Positions 55,375-64,000 of a stretch of 64,000 nucleotides of DNA are shown here, piece by piece. The DNA comes from Pedobacter metabolipauper. GTDB taxonomy: Bacteria > Bacteroidota > Bacteroidia > Sphingobacteriales > Sphingobacteriaceae. A model generated the notes under the pieces. It worked only from the letters and a program-made list of their open reading frames with translations, searched no databases and was not told where the DNA came from. A program made the position numbers and the translations under genes. Each line of letters starts with the position of its first letter. Positions within the stretch are counted from its first letter, which is position 1. The stretch covers positions 124,001-188,000 of the forward strand of contig NZ_SNYC01000004.1 of the NCBI RefSeq assembly GCF_004362715.1. The letters run 5' to 3'.

Positions 55375-56384
55375 ATTGCCTTGAGCCTTTTTAAAACCCA
55401 CAACACACCAGAAGGTACAGGTTTGTTTAACGCGATATAATCGCCAGCAACAGCACCTATATAAGCCGCCAGTTTAAGTGCTTTTTTAGGTCTCGGATCA
55501 AAAAACAACATCAGGTATTTTTTTAACACTTTAAAAGCAAATTTTCTCTCACTGATCATCTGGCTTTTGATCGTCGCTAAATGATCCGGAAAAATTTCAA
55601 GTAAACACGTCGAATAACAAACACTTGTACCATAGGTTAATTTTTTAAGGTAGTCTATTTTTGTTCGCTTACCAGGAATAATGTGGGTCAATTTTAGTTC
55701 AGGAGCTACGCCAGCTGCTGCTCCAGTGCTTATGCAGTATAAAACCATTTGAACATCCCCTCCGCTGCTTAGCTGGTTTCCCTTTCGGTCAGACAAACTA
55801 AATTTCCCTTTCGCAGCCAGCAAAGCGTAACTTTCAAAATACTCCCTTTTAATACATAAGCCCGTACCGAATGGGTAACAGCCCTGCCAGGTGCGCTGAT
55901 TTGAATAGCCGATCTGTACTTCGTGCCGATCCTGAAAAGCCTCTGTTGCATAAGCCGCAAGTTTATCATCAACACCCTCTATAAAATCAACATTAACATT
56001 TCCTGGACCCCAGGCAGCAACGTGCGGATAATGCGCATGCAAACGCTTTTGAACCTGTACATATTCAGGATCAGGTTCATTATCGTCATCAAAAAACAAA
56101 ATGTACTTACCTACTGAAGCTTCAATCCCTGCAATACGTGCATAACTGAGTCCTTGCTCTCTAGCTACAATTAATTTTGAATGTGGAACAGCATTTAAAA
56201 AAAATTGAACGTAATCCAGCGTATACAGCGCAGAGCTGCTGTTATTATCCACTAAGATCACTTCCATCACAAGCCCTGCTGTATCTAACAAAGATACCGC
56301 ATTAAGACACCGCTCCAACAACCGTCTGTCTGGGTTATAAGTACAGATAATAATAGAATAATCCACGGCATTAGGTAAAGACAT
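55371..56384 (-). CDS. Glycosyltransferase family 2
   Basis: A 337-residue GT2 protein on the opposite strand to the preceding four genes: YSIIICTYNPDRRLL, VILVDNNSSS, FFDDDNEPD (metal-binding DDD) and GTGLCIKREYF. A C-terminal basic/hydrophobic stretch could attach it to the membrane. It shares a TAG/TAA tetranucleotide end with the HlpA-like gene and diverges from the next GT2 over a short interval with overlapping promoter boxes. Its own -7 box (TATCTTCG at 56405-56412) is imperfect. Confidence 0.92.
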   Translation of the reverse strand: MSLPNAVDYSIIICTYNPDRRLLERCLNAVSLLDTAGLVMEVILVDNNSSSALYTLDYVQFFLNAVPHSKLIVAREQGLSYARIAGIEASVGKYILFFDDDNEPDPEYVQVQKRLHAHYPHVAAWGPGNVNVDFIEGVDDKLAAYATEAFQDRHEVQIGYSNQRTWQGCYPFGTGLCIKREYFESYALLAAKGKFSLSDRKGNQLSSGGDVQMVLYCISTGAAAGVAPELKLTHIIPGKRTKIDYLKKLTYGTSVCYSTCLLEIFPDHLATIKSQMISERKFAFKVLKKYLMLFFDPRPKKALKLAAYIGAVAGDYIALNKPVPSGVLWVLKRLKAI

Positions 56385-56386
56385 AG

Positions 56387-56394
56387 TATATTTG
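56387..56394 (+). promoter_or_regulatory. -7 box TATATTTG of a plus-strand GT2 gene
   Basis: Exact TAnnTTTG that begins two bases from the ATG of the divergent GT2 gene; an opposing box TATCTTCG lies at 56405-56412. The two promoters overlap within the divergent gap. Confidence 0.45.
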
Positions 56395-56438
56395 AGTTAA
56401 ACACCGAAGATACAAATTATATGAATTGCCAATACTGT

Positions 56439-57359
56439 ATGCCGAAAGTATCAGTCATCATTCCAAATTACAACCATTCTAAATACCTGGTACAACGCAT
56501 TGAAAGTATATTAGACCAGACTTATCAGGATTTTGAGATTATAATATTAGATGACTGCTCGACGGATCAAAGCAGATCAATTATTGAGGGTTATCGATTA
56601 AATCCTAAAGTAACTGAGATCATTTATAACGAACAAAACAGCGGAAGCACTTTTAAACAATGGGAAAAAGGAATATCAATCGCTCATGGAGAGTTGATCT
56701 GGATCGCTGAAAGTGACGATTGGTGTGATCCAATAATTTTAGAAGAGTTGATATCAGGATTTGATAAAGATGAAAATTGCATATTTAGCTACTGTCAGTC
56801 TTATTGTATTCAGAATGTAAATACCATCAGTTGGCAATCTCAGCATCCTTACCTGTCGGAGATCGTTGAAGGGCATGTATTTATTAAAAATTATATGCTT
56901 AAAAACAATTCCGTATTCAATGCCAGCATGGTCTTATGGAAAAAAGAAGTCTATAAATCCATTCCAAAAGACTTTACCGATTATAAATTTTGTGGTGATT
57001 GGCTCTTTTGGATAGAACTGGCCAGACATGGTACCATTCACATCAGCGGAAAACTATTAAATTACTTTAGAAAACACGATCAGGATGTAAGTGGCAAGGC
57101 AACAAAAAGCGGATTAAATTATAAAGAGATCTTAACCGTACTCAATAGGATCTATCGGGATCAGCTGATTACAGATGCAGACTATAACAACGCATTTAAA
57201 TATCATCTTAAAGCTTATTGGAAAGATCGGAATGCACTTGAACCTCTCATTTCAAAACAGATTGAGCAGCTGTTTAAAAACCCTGCCTCCCAAAAAACCA
57301 ATTATTATAAAGCTGTCTTAAGCGCAATCTGGTACAATAGAAAGGATCATGATCATTAG
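56439..57359 (+). CDS. Glycosyltransferase family 2
   Basis: A 306-residue GT2 enzyme with MPKVSVIIPNYNHSKYL, IIILDDCSTDQS and WIAESDDWCDP (DxD), plus GDWLFWIELARHG and a LRKHDQDVS-like acceptor-side motif. Start is taken at 56439 because the family begins with MPKVSVIIP; an ATG at 56421 would add only MNCQYC. The sequence looks AT-richer than the core genes nearby. Acceptor unknown. Confidence 0.92.
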   Translation: MPKVSVIIPNYNHSKYLVQRIESILDQTYQDFEIIILDDCSTDQSRSIIEGYRLNPKVTEIIYNEQNSGSTFKQWEKGISIAHGELIWIAESDDWCDPIILEELISGFDKDENCIFSYCQSYCIQNVNTISWQSQHPYLSEIVEGHVFIKNYMLKNNSVFNASMVLWKKEVYKSIPKDFTDYKFCGDWLFWIELARHGTIHISGKLLNYFRKHDQDVSGKATKSGLNYKEILTVLNRIYRDQLITDADYNNAFKYHLKAYWKDRNALEPLISKQIEQLFKNPASQKTNYYKAVLSAIWYNRKDHDH

Positions 57360-57388
57360 TTTACTAAAATTACAGTACCTCTTTATGG

Positions 57389-58282
57389 TTAGGGTTTGGG
57401 TTTTGACGTAATTTGTTTAAATAAAAATAAGTTGGCCTTCAAATACTGCTGCCAGCCAGAAACACCGGTAAATAACTGCTTCGTAAGGAAATTAAAAATA
57501 TATCCCCAGGAATAGCCCATCTCAGAAAGGTGTACAACAATAAACCTATACGCCCGTTTTTCAATTAGAAATCGATCATTCAAAGAAATAGCGTCAAGAC
57601 TCATTGGCAGTTTCCGCTGCCATTTGTCATGAACTTTAAGAATATCAACCCACCATGACTTGTCGTATTTACCTTCAGAATAGTGATCTATAAGGATATC
57701 AAAAGTCACGTTAACAGAAAATAATTCGCCTACTTGATAACAAAAATCCTGATCGTAACCATGAAAGCTATGAAGTAATTTCTCATCAAAAGGACACTTT
57801 AAAACAATCTCCTTAGTCGTACAAAACCACATCCCATCTACAGAAACAACGTTAGACAATCTTTCATTATTGGGGTTTTCCAGGTGGTGATAAGTTGGCA
57901 GATCCTCATATTTAAAAGATTGAATATAATTGCACCTGTCTAATTGGTATTCATAGCTTTGTATTCCCCATCCCGTTGGTGCAGCACCTTTATATCTGCA
58001 TCCCGCCAGCCCCAGTACACCTAAACCTTTGTTGTTCTCAAAAATATCAGATACAATAGCGCCCCAATCCTGGGTTTTCAGATCAATATCTTCATGCATA
58101 AAACACAACAGATCATATTTCGCTTGTCTTGCACCCCTATTATACAATGAACAGATACCATTCTTCCCTCCTGAATTTTCAAAACTTAAAATTTCAAAAG
58201 GAATACCTACGGTTTCAGTTATACTTCTGGTTACATCCGAAAGCATTTGTTTGTCTGCAGAGCATATGATTATTGAGATCAT
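57389..58282 (-). CDS. Glycosyltransferase, StrF-like GT-A domain
   Basis: A 297-residue protein beginning MISIIICSADKQML with FEILSFENSGGKNGICSLYNRGARQAKYDLLCFMHEDIDL (metal-site HEDID), AGCRYKGAAPTGWG and GYDQDFCYQV. This arrangement matches the streptomycin StrF-like/Glyco_tranf_2_5 group. It is monocistronic, convergent with the upstream plus-strand GT2 gene, and preceded by an exact -7 box. Confidence 0.85.
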   Translation of the reverse strand: MISIIICSADKQMLSDVTRSITETVGIPFEILSFENSGGKNGICSLYNRGARQAKYDLLCFMHEDIDLKTQDWGAIVSDIFENNKGLGVLGLAGCRYKGAAPTGWGIQSYEYQLDRCNYIQSFKYEDLPTYHHLENPNNERLSNVVSVDGMWFCTTKEIVLKCPFDEKLLHSFHGYDQDFCYQVGELFSVNVTFDILIDHYSEGKYDKSWWVDILKVHDKWQRKLPMSLDAISLNDRFLIEKRAYRFIVVHLSEMGYSWGYIFNFLTKQLFTGVSGWQQYLKANLFLFKQITSKPKP

Positions 58283-58297
58283 TTATTTAAATTTATG

Positions 58298-58305
58298 CAA
58301 ATTTA
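58298..58305 (-). promoter_or_regulatory. -7 box TAAATTTG of the StrF-like gene
   Basis: Exact TAnnTTTG on the minus strand 15 nt before the ATG at 58282. The 75-bp gap to the next divergent GT2 gene shows no plus-strand box. Confidence 0.5.
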
Positions 58306-58357
58306 ACCATTTGTAAATAATTACATTAATTTTTAAAATTTATACCCGCATTCTTTA

Positions 58358-59284
58358 ATGAGTAATCAAGCCCTCGTCTCTATTGCATTGTGTGTTTATA
58401 ATGGAGAACAATTCTTAAAGGAGCAATTGGATTCCATTTTAAATCAAAACTATCAAAATATTGAGATTATAATTGTAGATGATTGCTCTGCAGACCAATC
58501 ACGAACGATCCTCAATACCTATAAAGAAAAATACAGCATCATAAAATTGTATTTCAATACTGCAAATTTAGGTTACGTCAGGAATTTTGAAAAGGCAATA
58601 ACTTTGGCTACCGGCAAATACATTGCACTCTCAGATCAGGACGACATCTGGCATCCCGAAAAGATATCCAAACAGGTAGCAGAAATAGGTGATCATATGT
58701 TGATCTACCACGATTCTCAATATATGGATCACGAAGGAAAAGATTTGGATTTAAAAATGTCAGACGTTTTCAACTTATACGAAGGAAATTCACCATTACC
58801 CTTTTTGCTAAAAAATTGCGTCTCAGGTCATACTATAATGTTCAACCGCATACTCCTTGAGCATGCACTACCATTTAATGCAGACTTCTTTCACGATTGG
58901 TGGCTCGCCTTTGTCGCTTCAAATGCCGGATCAATTAAGCTTGTCCCACAAACACTCGTAAGATACAGGCAGCATACAGAAAATACGATTGATATGCTTG
59001 ACCTTAGAAAAATAAATGAGCCTCAGGAAGACTTATATAACCCACTGGTTACAGACAAAGCATGGATCGGACACTGTAGTACATATAGCGGCCCTTATGC
59101 TGATTATGCTTACGGCATCTATAAATTGATCACGTCAAAACTAAACTTCTTTAATAAGATAAAACTGTATATCCTTCTTTACAAAAACAGAAAACTACTT
59201 TTTGCGATCAATAAAAACTCAGGAAAGGAAAAGGCGGCAATGTTAAAGAAATTTGTCTTTGCACTCCCGAATAACCCTGTATAA
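58358..59284 (+). CDS. Glycosyltransferase family 2
   Basis: A 308-residue GT2 enzyme: VSIALCVYNGEQFLKEQLDS, IIIVDDCSADQS, IALSDQDDIW (DxDD) and FFHDWWLAFVASNAG with VRYRQHTEN, a pattern typical of rhamnosyltransferase-like GT2 proteins of O-antigen loci. It is the last glycan gene; a bidirectional terminator separates it from infB. Confidence 0.93.
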   Translation: MSNQALVSIALCVYNGEQFLKEQLDSILNQNYQNIEIIIVDDCSADQSRTILNTYKEKYSIIKLYFNTANLGYVRNFEKAITLATGKYIALSDQDDIWHPEKISKQVAEIGDHMLIYHDSQYMDHEGKDLDLKMSDVFNLYEGNSPLPFLLKNCVSGHTIMFNRILLEHALPFNADFFHDWWLAFVASNAGSIKLVPQTLVRYRQHTENTIDMLDLRKINEPQEDLYNPLVTDKAWIGHCSTYSGPYADYAYGIYKLITSKLNFFNKIKLYILLYKNRKLLFAINKNSGKEKAAMLKKFVFALPNNPV

Positions 59285-59351
59285 GATTAAAGTGCTTTAG
59301 CGACTACAAGATTGCTAAAGCGTCAATAGCCTTAAACAAAAGAGATCAAAC

Positions 59352-59384
59352 AAAAAAAGCGGCAAGAGCCGCTTTTTTGTTTTT
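59352..59384. terminator. Bidirectional terminator between GT2 and infB
   Basis: AAAAAAGCGGC pairs with GCCGCTTTTTT over a 4-nt loop, with A-rich and T-rich flanks on the two sides, so it works for both convergent genes. Confidence 0.9.
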
Positions 59385-59399
59385 AATATAGTTAACCTT

Positions 59400-62300
59400 T
59401 TACAGTTTTCTTTTTACTTCAACTTGTTCGTACGCTTCAACAATATCACCCACCTCAATGTTATTAAAGTTATGGATATTCAATCCGCATTCATAACCTC
59501 TTGCAACTTCTTTCACATCATCTTTATAACGTTTTAACGATGCAAGTTCACCCGTGTAGATTACAACACCATCCCTAACAATACGGATCTTGCTGTTACG
59601 CGTAATCGTACCATCCAATACCATACAACCGGCAATTGTTCCGACTTTAGTAATCTTAAAGGTATCTCTGATCTCCACATTGGCAGTGATCTTCTCTTCA
59701 AACTCAGGAGCAAGCATACCTTCCATCGCAGCTTTGATCTCATTGATCGCATCATAAATGATAGAGTATAAACGGATATCAATCTGTTCCGCTTCAGCAA
59801 GCTTCCGTGCACCAGAAGATGGACGAACCTGGAAACCTATAATGATCGCATCAGAAGCAGAAGCCAGCAATACATCAGACTCCGAGATCTGACCTACAGC
59901 CTTACTAATAATGTTGATCTGGATCTCCTCAGTAGAAAGTTTCAGCAATGAATCTGATAAAGCTTCAATTGAACCATCCACGTCACCTTTAACGATCAGG
60001 TTAAGCTCTTTAAAGTTACCAATAGCCAAACGGCGACCGATCTCATCAAGCGTAATGTGTTTCTGTGTACGAAGACCTTGTTCACGCATTAGCTGTAAAC
60101 GTTTGTTTGCAATCTCTCTTGCTTCAACTTCACTTTCCAGTGCATTGAATTTATCACCTGCGGTAGGAGCACCCTGCATACCCAGAACCTGAACCGGAAC
60201 CGAAGGGCCCGCTTTATCAACTTTCTGTCCACGCTCATTAAATAATGCTTTAACACGTCCGCTATAGCTACCCGCTAAAATAGGATCACCTATTTTCAAC
60301 GTACCAGCCTGTACCAGAACCGTAGTTACAATACCACGTCCTTTATCCAGCGTCGCCTCAATAACACTACCTGTTGCACGTTTATCAGGATTTGCTTTAA
60401 GATCTAACAATTCAGCTTCCAGCAGTACTTTTTCCAATAGAAGGTCTACGTTTAAACCACTCTTACCAGAGATTTCCTGCGATTGGAAGTTACCCCCCCA
60501 ATCCTCAACAAGAATATTCATGATCGATAACTGCTCACGGATCTTATCAGAATTTGCACCTGGCTTATCAATCTTTGTAAACGCAAATACCAATGGTACA
60601 CCAGCAGCCTGAGCATGGTTAATGGCCTCTTTAGTTTGAGGCATCACCGCATCATCCGCAGCAACTACAATAATCGCAATATCCGCTACCTTGGCACCAC
60701 GTGCACGCATTGCCGTAAAGGCCTCGTGACCCGGTGTATCCAGGAATGTAACTTGTTTACCCGTAGGCGTAGTTACCATATAGGCACCAATGTGCTGGGT
60801 AATACCCCCTGCTTCACCAGCTACCACATTTGCCTTACGGATATAATCCAGCAAGGATGTTTTACCATGATCGACGTGACCCATAATGGTCACTACCGGA
60901 GCCCTTGGTAACAAATCATCTTCGGTATCTTCTTCCTCAATGATCACATCACTTTCATCATCCGGTTTAACGAATTGAATCTCGTAACCAAACTCATCTG
61001 CAACGATCGTTAAGGTCTCTGCATCCAAACGCTGGTTGATCGAAACAAACATACCAAGACTCATACAAGTCGCGATAATCTTTGTAACCGGCTCATCCAT
61101 CATTGAAGCCAGTTCATTTGCCGTAACAAATTCTGTAACCTTCAATACTTTAGATTGCAATTCCTGTTCCATTGCAGCCTCATCAGCTGAAAGGGCAACA
61201 TCATCACGCTTTTGACGACGCAGCTTAGCACGTTGTGCAAATTTACCAGATTTACCAGCTCCGCTTAAACGTGCAAGCGTTGCTTTGATCTGATCTTGTA
61301 TCTCTTTTTCCGTAGGTTCTTCTTTCGGACCATTACCAGGAGTTCCCGGTTTACTGTTCCTGAAGTTAGGCCTGTTGGCAGTATTATTCGTATTATTTCT
61401 AAAATCTGGTCTGTTGCCTACCGGAGCAGCTGGTCTTGGAGGGCCTGCCGGAGTGCCCTGTCCGGGTTGTCCGCCTTGCGGGTTACCTCCAGGTGTCTGA
61501 CCATGGGTTTGTTGACCCGGATGTCCTCCCGGAGCTTTTTTCCGTTTACGCTTCCTTTTCGCATCAGCACTGTCTGCAGAAGATGCAACAGGCTGAGATT
61601 TACGGTCCGGAGTAGTTGGTAAAACAATCTTACCGATAATGTTTGGTCCGGAAAGTTTTACAGAACGTGCTTTGATCACTTCAACTTCGTCCGTTTTCTC
61701 CACTTTAGGCGGTTCTGCAGCTGCAGGAGCTGGAGCCACTACAGGGGCCGCTTTCACAACTGGTTTTTCTTCAGCTTTTGGCTGTTCAACGGGCTTAGCT
61801 TCTTCAATTGGTTTAGGAGCTTCAACCGGTTTTTCTACTTCCTGTTTAATTTCTTCTACTGGCTTTATAACTTCTATTGGCTTAGGTTCTTCCTTAACTT
61901 CTTTGGGCACTTCCTGAACAGCAGGAGCCTGTACAGGCTCTGGAGCAGGAGCTGCGGGAGTTTCCTCCTTCTTAACCGGACGAACTTTAGAATTCAATTC
62001 ATCCAGATTTATTTTACCAACTATTTTAACACCAGGCAGAGATCCATCTTCTGCTTTTTCTTCAGCCTTTTCTACAGGGGCAGAAGTTACAGGAGCAGCC
62101 GGCTTAACCGGAGCTTCCTCTTTTACCTTTTCAACAGGAGGAGTATAAGAATGAAGGTTTTTGATTAAAATACCTTCGTTTTCGAATTCAACATTTTTTC
62201 TAGGTGCTTCAGCAACTCTCTCAGTTACTTCAGGCTCATCACGACGAATTTTACCAATAACAATCTGATTGGCTTCTTCTTTTACGATCTTGTCGCCCTG

Positions 62301-62462
62301 AAACTCTTTCAATAGCGCATTGTACATGTCGCGAGAGAGCTTAGTAGTGGGTTTATTCTCAACAGAAAAGCCTTTCTTTTCCAGGAACTCAACGGCCGTA
62401 GCGATCCCTACGTTAAGTTCCTTAACTGCTTTAAATAAAATTATTGGTTTGTCGTCTGACAT
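59400..62462 (-). CDS. infB: Translation initiation factor IF-2
   Basis: Delivers initiator tRNA to the 30S subunit as a GTPase. The 1020-residue protein has an N-terminal IF2_N segment, a long low-complexity linker (about 100-400) rich in Lys, Glu, Pro, Ala and Val with a Gly/Pro/Gln-rich part, a second IF2 N-terminal module, the G domain ([30 protein letters not shown]) and domains II-IV. Length reflects the long linker common in Bacteroidota. It is the last gene of rimP-nusA-infB, 68 nt after nusA, with its own -7 box in that gap. Confidence 0.97.
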   Translation of the reverse strand: MSDDKPIILFKAVKELNVGIATAVEFLEKKGFSVENKPTTKLSRDMYNALLKEFQGDKIVKEEANQIVIGKIRRDEPEVTERVAEAPRKNVEFENEGILIKNLHSYTPPVEKVKEEAPVKPAAPVTSAPVEKAEEKAEDGSLPGVKIVGKINLDELNSKVRPVKKEETPAAPAPEPVQAPAVQEVPKEVKEEPKPIEVIKPVEEIKQEVEKPVEAPKPIEEAKPVEQPKAEEKPVVKAAPVVAPAPAAAEPPKVEKTDEVEVIKARSVKLSGPNIIGKIVLPTTPDRKSQPVASSADSADAKRKRKRKKAPGGHPGQQTHGQTPGGNPQGGQPGQGTPAGPPRPAAPVGNRPDFRNNTNNTANRPNFRNSKPGTPGNGPKEEPTEKEIQDQIKATLARLSGAGKSGKFAQRAKLRRQKRDDVALSADEAAMEQELQSKVLKVTEFVTANELASMMDEPVTKIIATCMSLGMFVSINQRLDAETLTIVADEFGYEIQFVKPDDESDVIIEEEDTEDDLLPRAPVVTIMGHVDHGKTSLLDYIRKANVVAGEAGGITQHIGAYMVTTPTGKQVTFLDTPGHEAFTAMRARGAKVADIAIIVVAADDAVMPQTKEAINHAQAAGVPLVFAFTKIDKPGANSDKIREQLSIMNILVEDWGGNFQSQEISGKSGLNVDLLLEKVLLEAELLDLKANPDKRATGSVIEATLDKGRGIVTTVLVQAGTLKIGDPILAGSYSGRVKALFNERGQKVDKAGPSVPVQVLGMQGAPTAGDKFNALESEVEAREIANKRLQLMREQGLRTQKHITLDEIGRRLAIGNFKELNLIVKGDVDGSIEALSDSLLKLSTEEIQINIISKAVGQISESDVLLASASDAIIIGFQVRPSSGARKLAEAEQIDIRLYSIIYDAINEIKAAMEGMLAPEFEEKITANVEIRDTFKITKVGTIAGCMVLDGTITRNSKIRIVRDGVVIYTGELASLKRYKDDVKEVARGYECGLNIHNFNNIEVGDIVEAYEQVEVKRKL

Positions 62463-62493
62463 TGATATCCTATTTTTTCTTTAATTTCTTATA

Positions 62494-62523
62494 CAAAAGT
62501 AATGTTTATTCTTGGTTAACAAG
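62494..62523 (-). promoter_or_regulatory. Putative internal promoter of infB (CTTG - 18 nt - TACTTTTG)
   Basis: An exact -7 box TACTTTTG at 62494-62501 lies in the nusA-infB gap, 31 nt before the infB ATG, with a CTTG at 62520-62523 near the -33 position. It suggests separate expression of infB. Confidence 0.45.
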
Positions 62524-62530
62524 AACACAC

Positions 62531-63766
62531 CTATTCAAATTCTGATTTTAAAATGCTCATTACTTCCTTAATTGTTTCTTCTTCTAAATCGGTACGTTTC
62601 ACCAATTCATCCACAGAAAGGGCCAATACACTCTTAGCAGTATCGCAACCGATAGCCTTTAATTCATCAATGATCCAGCTATCAATTTCATCCGAGAACT
62701 CTTCAATATCCACATCCTCATCTTCTTCACCAGCCTCACGATACACATCAATTTCATAACCGGTTAATTTACCAGCCAGTTTAATATTATGCCCGCCACG
62801 TCCGATTGCAAGAGAAACCTGGTCAGGTTTTAAATAAACCGCAGCATGTTTGGTCTCATCATCTAATTTAATAGAGGTGATCTTTGCCGGACTAAGTGCC
62901 CGGGTAATATATAGTGAAACATTGTTTGTAAAGTTAATTACATCAATATTCTCATTCTTCAATTCTCTAACAATACCATGGATCCTGGAACCTTTCATTC
63001 CCACACATGCACCTACCGGATCAATCCGGTCGTCATAAGATTCCACAGCAACCTTTGCTCTTTCACCGGGTTCACGAACAATTTTCTTGATCGTGATCAG
63101 TCCGTCAAAGATCTCAGGAACTTCAATTTCAAACAACCGTTGTAAAAACTCCGGTGCAATTCTCGAAATGATGATCTTGGGCGTTGCATTAACCATATCA
63201 ACTTTCAGGATCACCGCACGAACCGTATCACCCTTTTTGAAATAATCAGCAGGGATCTGTTCTGTTTTAGGCATCATCAGTTCGTTACCTTCATCATCAA
63301 GTACCAAAGTTTCTTTTTTCCAAACCTGGTAAACCTCTCCGGTTACGATCTCACCAACCCTATCTTTATATTTTTTAAAGATCTCGTCTTTTTCAAGTTC
63401 AAGAACTTTTGAAACCAATGTCTGACGGGCAGCTAAGATTGCCCTTCTGCCAAAACTCTCCAGCGTGATCTGCTCAATGTAGTCGTCGCCAACTTCCATG
63501 TCAGGATCCAACAGCTTAACCTCTGCAAGTTCAATTTCAAGATCGTCATCCTCAGAAAATCCGTCTTCCATCACTTTCCGGGTACGCCAGATCTCCAAAT
63601 CCCCGTTATCCGGGTTAACAATTACGTCACAATTCTCATCTGTTCCGTATTTTTTTCGCAGCATACTACGAAATACCTCTTCCAGCACACTAATCACTGT
63701 AGGACGGTCGATGTTCTTGAAGTCCTTAAACTCCTGAAATGAATCGATTAAATTAATATTGCTCAT
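62531..63766 (-). CDS. nusA: Transcription termination/antitermination factor NusA
   Basis: Binds RNA polymerase to control pausing, termination and antitermination. The 411-residue protein has the N-terminal domain (EFKDFKNIDRPTVISVLEEVFR), an S1 domain (RVGEIVTGEVYQV), two KH domains (VGACVGMKGSRI and VSLAIGRGGHNIKLAGKLTGYEID) and an acidic C-terminal segment ending in a helix-hairpin-helix-like DELKAIGCDTAKSVLALSVDEL. It is shorter than the enterobacterial protein and lacks its full C-terminal acidic repeats, as usual in this phylum. Its start is 2 nt from the rimP stop. Confidence 0.97.
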   Translation of the reverse strand: MSNINLIDSFQEFKDFKNIDRPTVISVLEEVFRSMLRKKYGTDENCDVIVNPDNGDLEIWRTRKVMEDGFSEDDDLEIELAEVKLLDPDMEVGDDYIEQITLESFGRRAILAARQTLVSKVLELEKDEIFKKYKDRVGEIVTGEVYQVWKKETLVLDDEGNELMMPKTEQIPADYFKKGDTVRAVILKVDMVNATPKIIISRIAPEFLQRLFEIEVPEIFDGLITIKKIVREPGERAKVAVESYDDRIDPVGACVGMKGSRIHGIVRELKNENIDVINFTNNVSLYITRALSPAKITSIKLDDETKHAAVYLKPDQVSLAIGRGGHNIKLAGKLTGYEIDVYREAGEEDEDVDIEEFSDEIDSWIIDELKAIGCDTAKSVLALSVDELVKRTDLEEETIKEVMSILKSEFE

Positions 63767-63768
63767 TT

Positions 63769-64000
63769 TTATTTAAATGAAATTAAAACCTTTGTTTCTG
63801 TTATGTTATTAAAGTCGACAGCCGTTTCAACCAACTGCGCCTTTTTACCTTTTTCTTTAACCTTTGCTTCGATCACTATCCCATGATCATTTACTGAAAG
63901 CAGCTTGCCCTCTTTTTGTGTCCCATCCGTCAGTTTCAAACCAACCTCACGGCCAACATTTTTATCGTATTGTCTTTTTAATTTTAAAGGCTCACCAACA
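63769..64000 (-). CDS. rimP: Ribosome maturation factor RimP (3' part only)
   Basis: Only the C-terminal 76 residues are in the window (first full codon at 63999). They match the RimP C-terminal SH3-like domain: PLKLKRQYDKNVGREVGLKL, GIVIEAKVKEKGKKAQLVE and ETKVLISF. RimP aids 30S subunit maturation. The gene lies directly before nusA, the classical order of this operon. Confidence 0.92.
   Translation of the reverse strand, partial: VGEPLKLKRQYDKNVGREVGLKLTDGTQKEGKLLSVNDHGIVIEAKVKEKGKKAQLVETAVDFNNITETKVLISFK

Noticed and set aside
61296..61917. Two plus-strand open frames over the IF-2 linker
   Set aside because: They are antisense to the Pro/Ala/Lys-rich linker, whose biased codons keep other frames open; products are Ser/Arg/Gly-rich low-complexity and have no start context.
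1..64000. Prophage, insertion sequence, tRNA or rRNA
   Set aside because: No transposase, integrase, phage structural gene, inverted terminal repeats or tRNA-like cloverleaf was noticed; genes form ordinary chromosomal operons.

Overview
The window reads as a chromosomal segment of a Bacteroidota bacterium, most likely a Sphingobacteriaceae member (Pedobacter/Mucilaginibacter-like). The main evidence is: recurrent TAnnTTTG -7 promoter boxes close to start codons with almost no Shine-Dalgarno motifs; families typical of the phylum (DUF5687 ABC permease, DUF5672, His_kinase/LytTR pair, TlpA-type thioredoxin with long N-terminal domain, CarboxypepD_reg-like TonB receptor, two-lipoyl PDH E2); and many SPII/SPI exported proteins. 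No tRNA, rRNA, IS, prophage or CRISPR array was seen. Most of the window is conserved housekeeping and metabolic sequence.

Layout. 1-8.7 kb: end of a DUF4197 protein, a DEAD-box RNA helicase, RarA, a DUF5687/ATPase ABC pair, an OmpA-type glycine-zipper protein, and a Gfo/Idh/MocA oxidoreductase with an MtfA-like peptidase. 8.8-16 kb: an alpha/beta hydrolase and the histidine-degradation genes hutH and hutU, which are separated by an oppositely oriented TonB-dependent receptor and a small His/Cys-rich protein (possible metal uptake). 16-20.7 kb: TetR regulator plus ABC1 kinase, a lone receiver protein, Ku, an NTF2-like protein and a dienelactone-hydrolase-like protein. 20.7-25 kb: hisS and pyruvate dehydrogenase E2 and E1-alpha. 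25-29.3 kb: NlpC/P60 hydrolase, CapA-like lipoprotein, a two-TM miniprotein and a C-terminal processing protease. 29.4-34.8 kb: a cyanophycin module (cyanophycinase, isoaspartyl peptidase, a TPR protein, and divergently the cyanophycin synthetase). 34.8-42.9 kb: S1/P1 nuclease, an unknown lipoprotein, fumarase, a TlpA-type protein operonic with a LytS-like kinase and LytTR regulator, and a beta-lactamase-fold hydrolase. 43-48 kb: recG-eamA-ridA-small membrane protein operon and an abundant-type OmpA porin. 48.2-59.3 kb: a surface-polysaccharide region (GT32, MeaB as an unrelated passenger, an MsbA-like exporter, and eight glycosyltransferase-type genes in alternating orientations). 59.4-64 kb: the canonical rimP-nusA-infB operon, cut by the window edge in rimP.

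How the genes work together. The cyanophycin genes encode a polymer synthase and the two enzymes needed to return it to Asp and Arg. The glycan region has an exporter promoter followed by tightly packed glycosyltransferases, suggesting stepwise assembly of a lipid-linked or LPS-core oligosaccharide. Several start codons were moved downstream because a -7 box or a terminator lies inside the longest reading frame; at several genes the -7 box is only 3-5 nt from the ATG, implying leaderless transcripts. Four convergent gene pairs end with overlapping or abutting stop codons.

Limits: all function calls come from motif reading without database searches; promoter and terminator calls are pattern-based.
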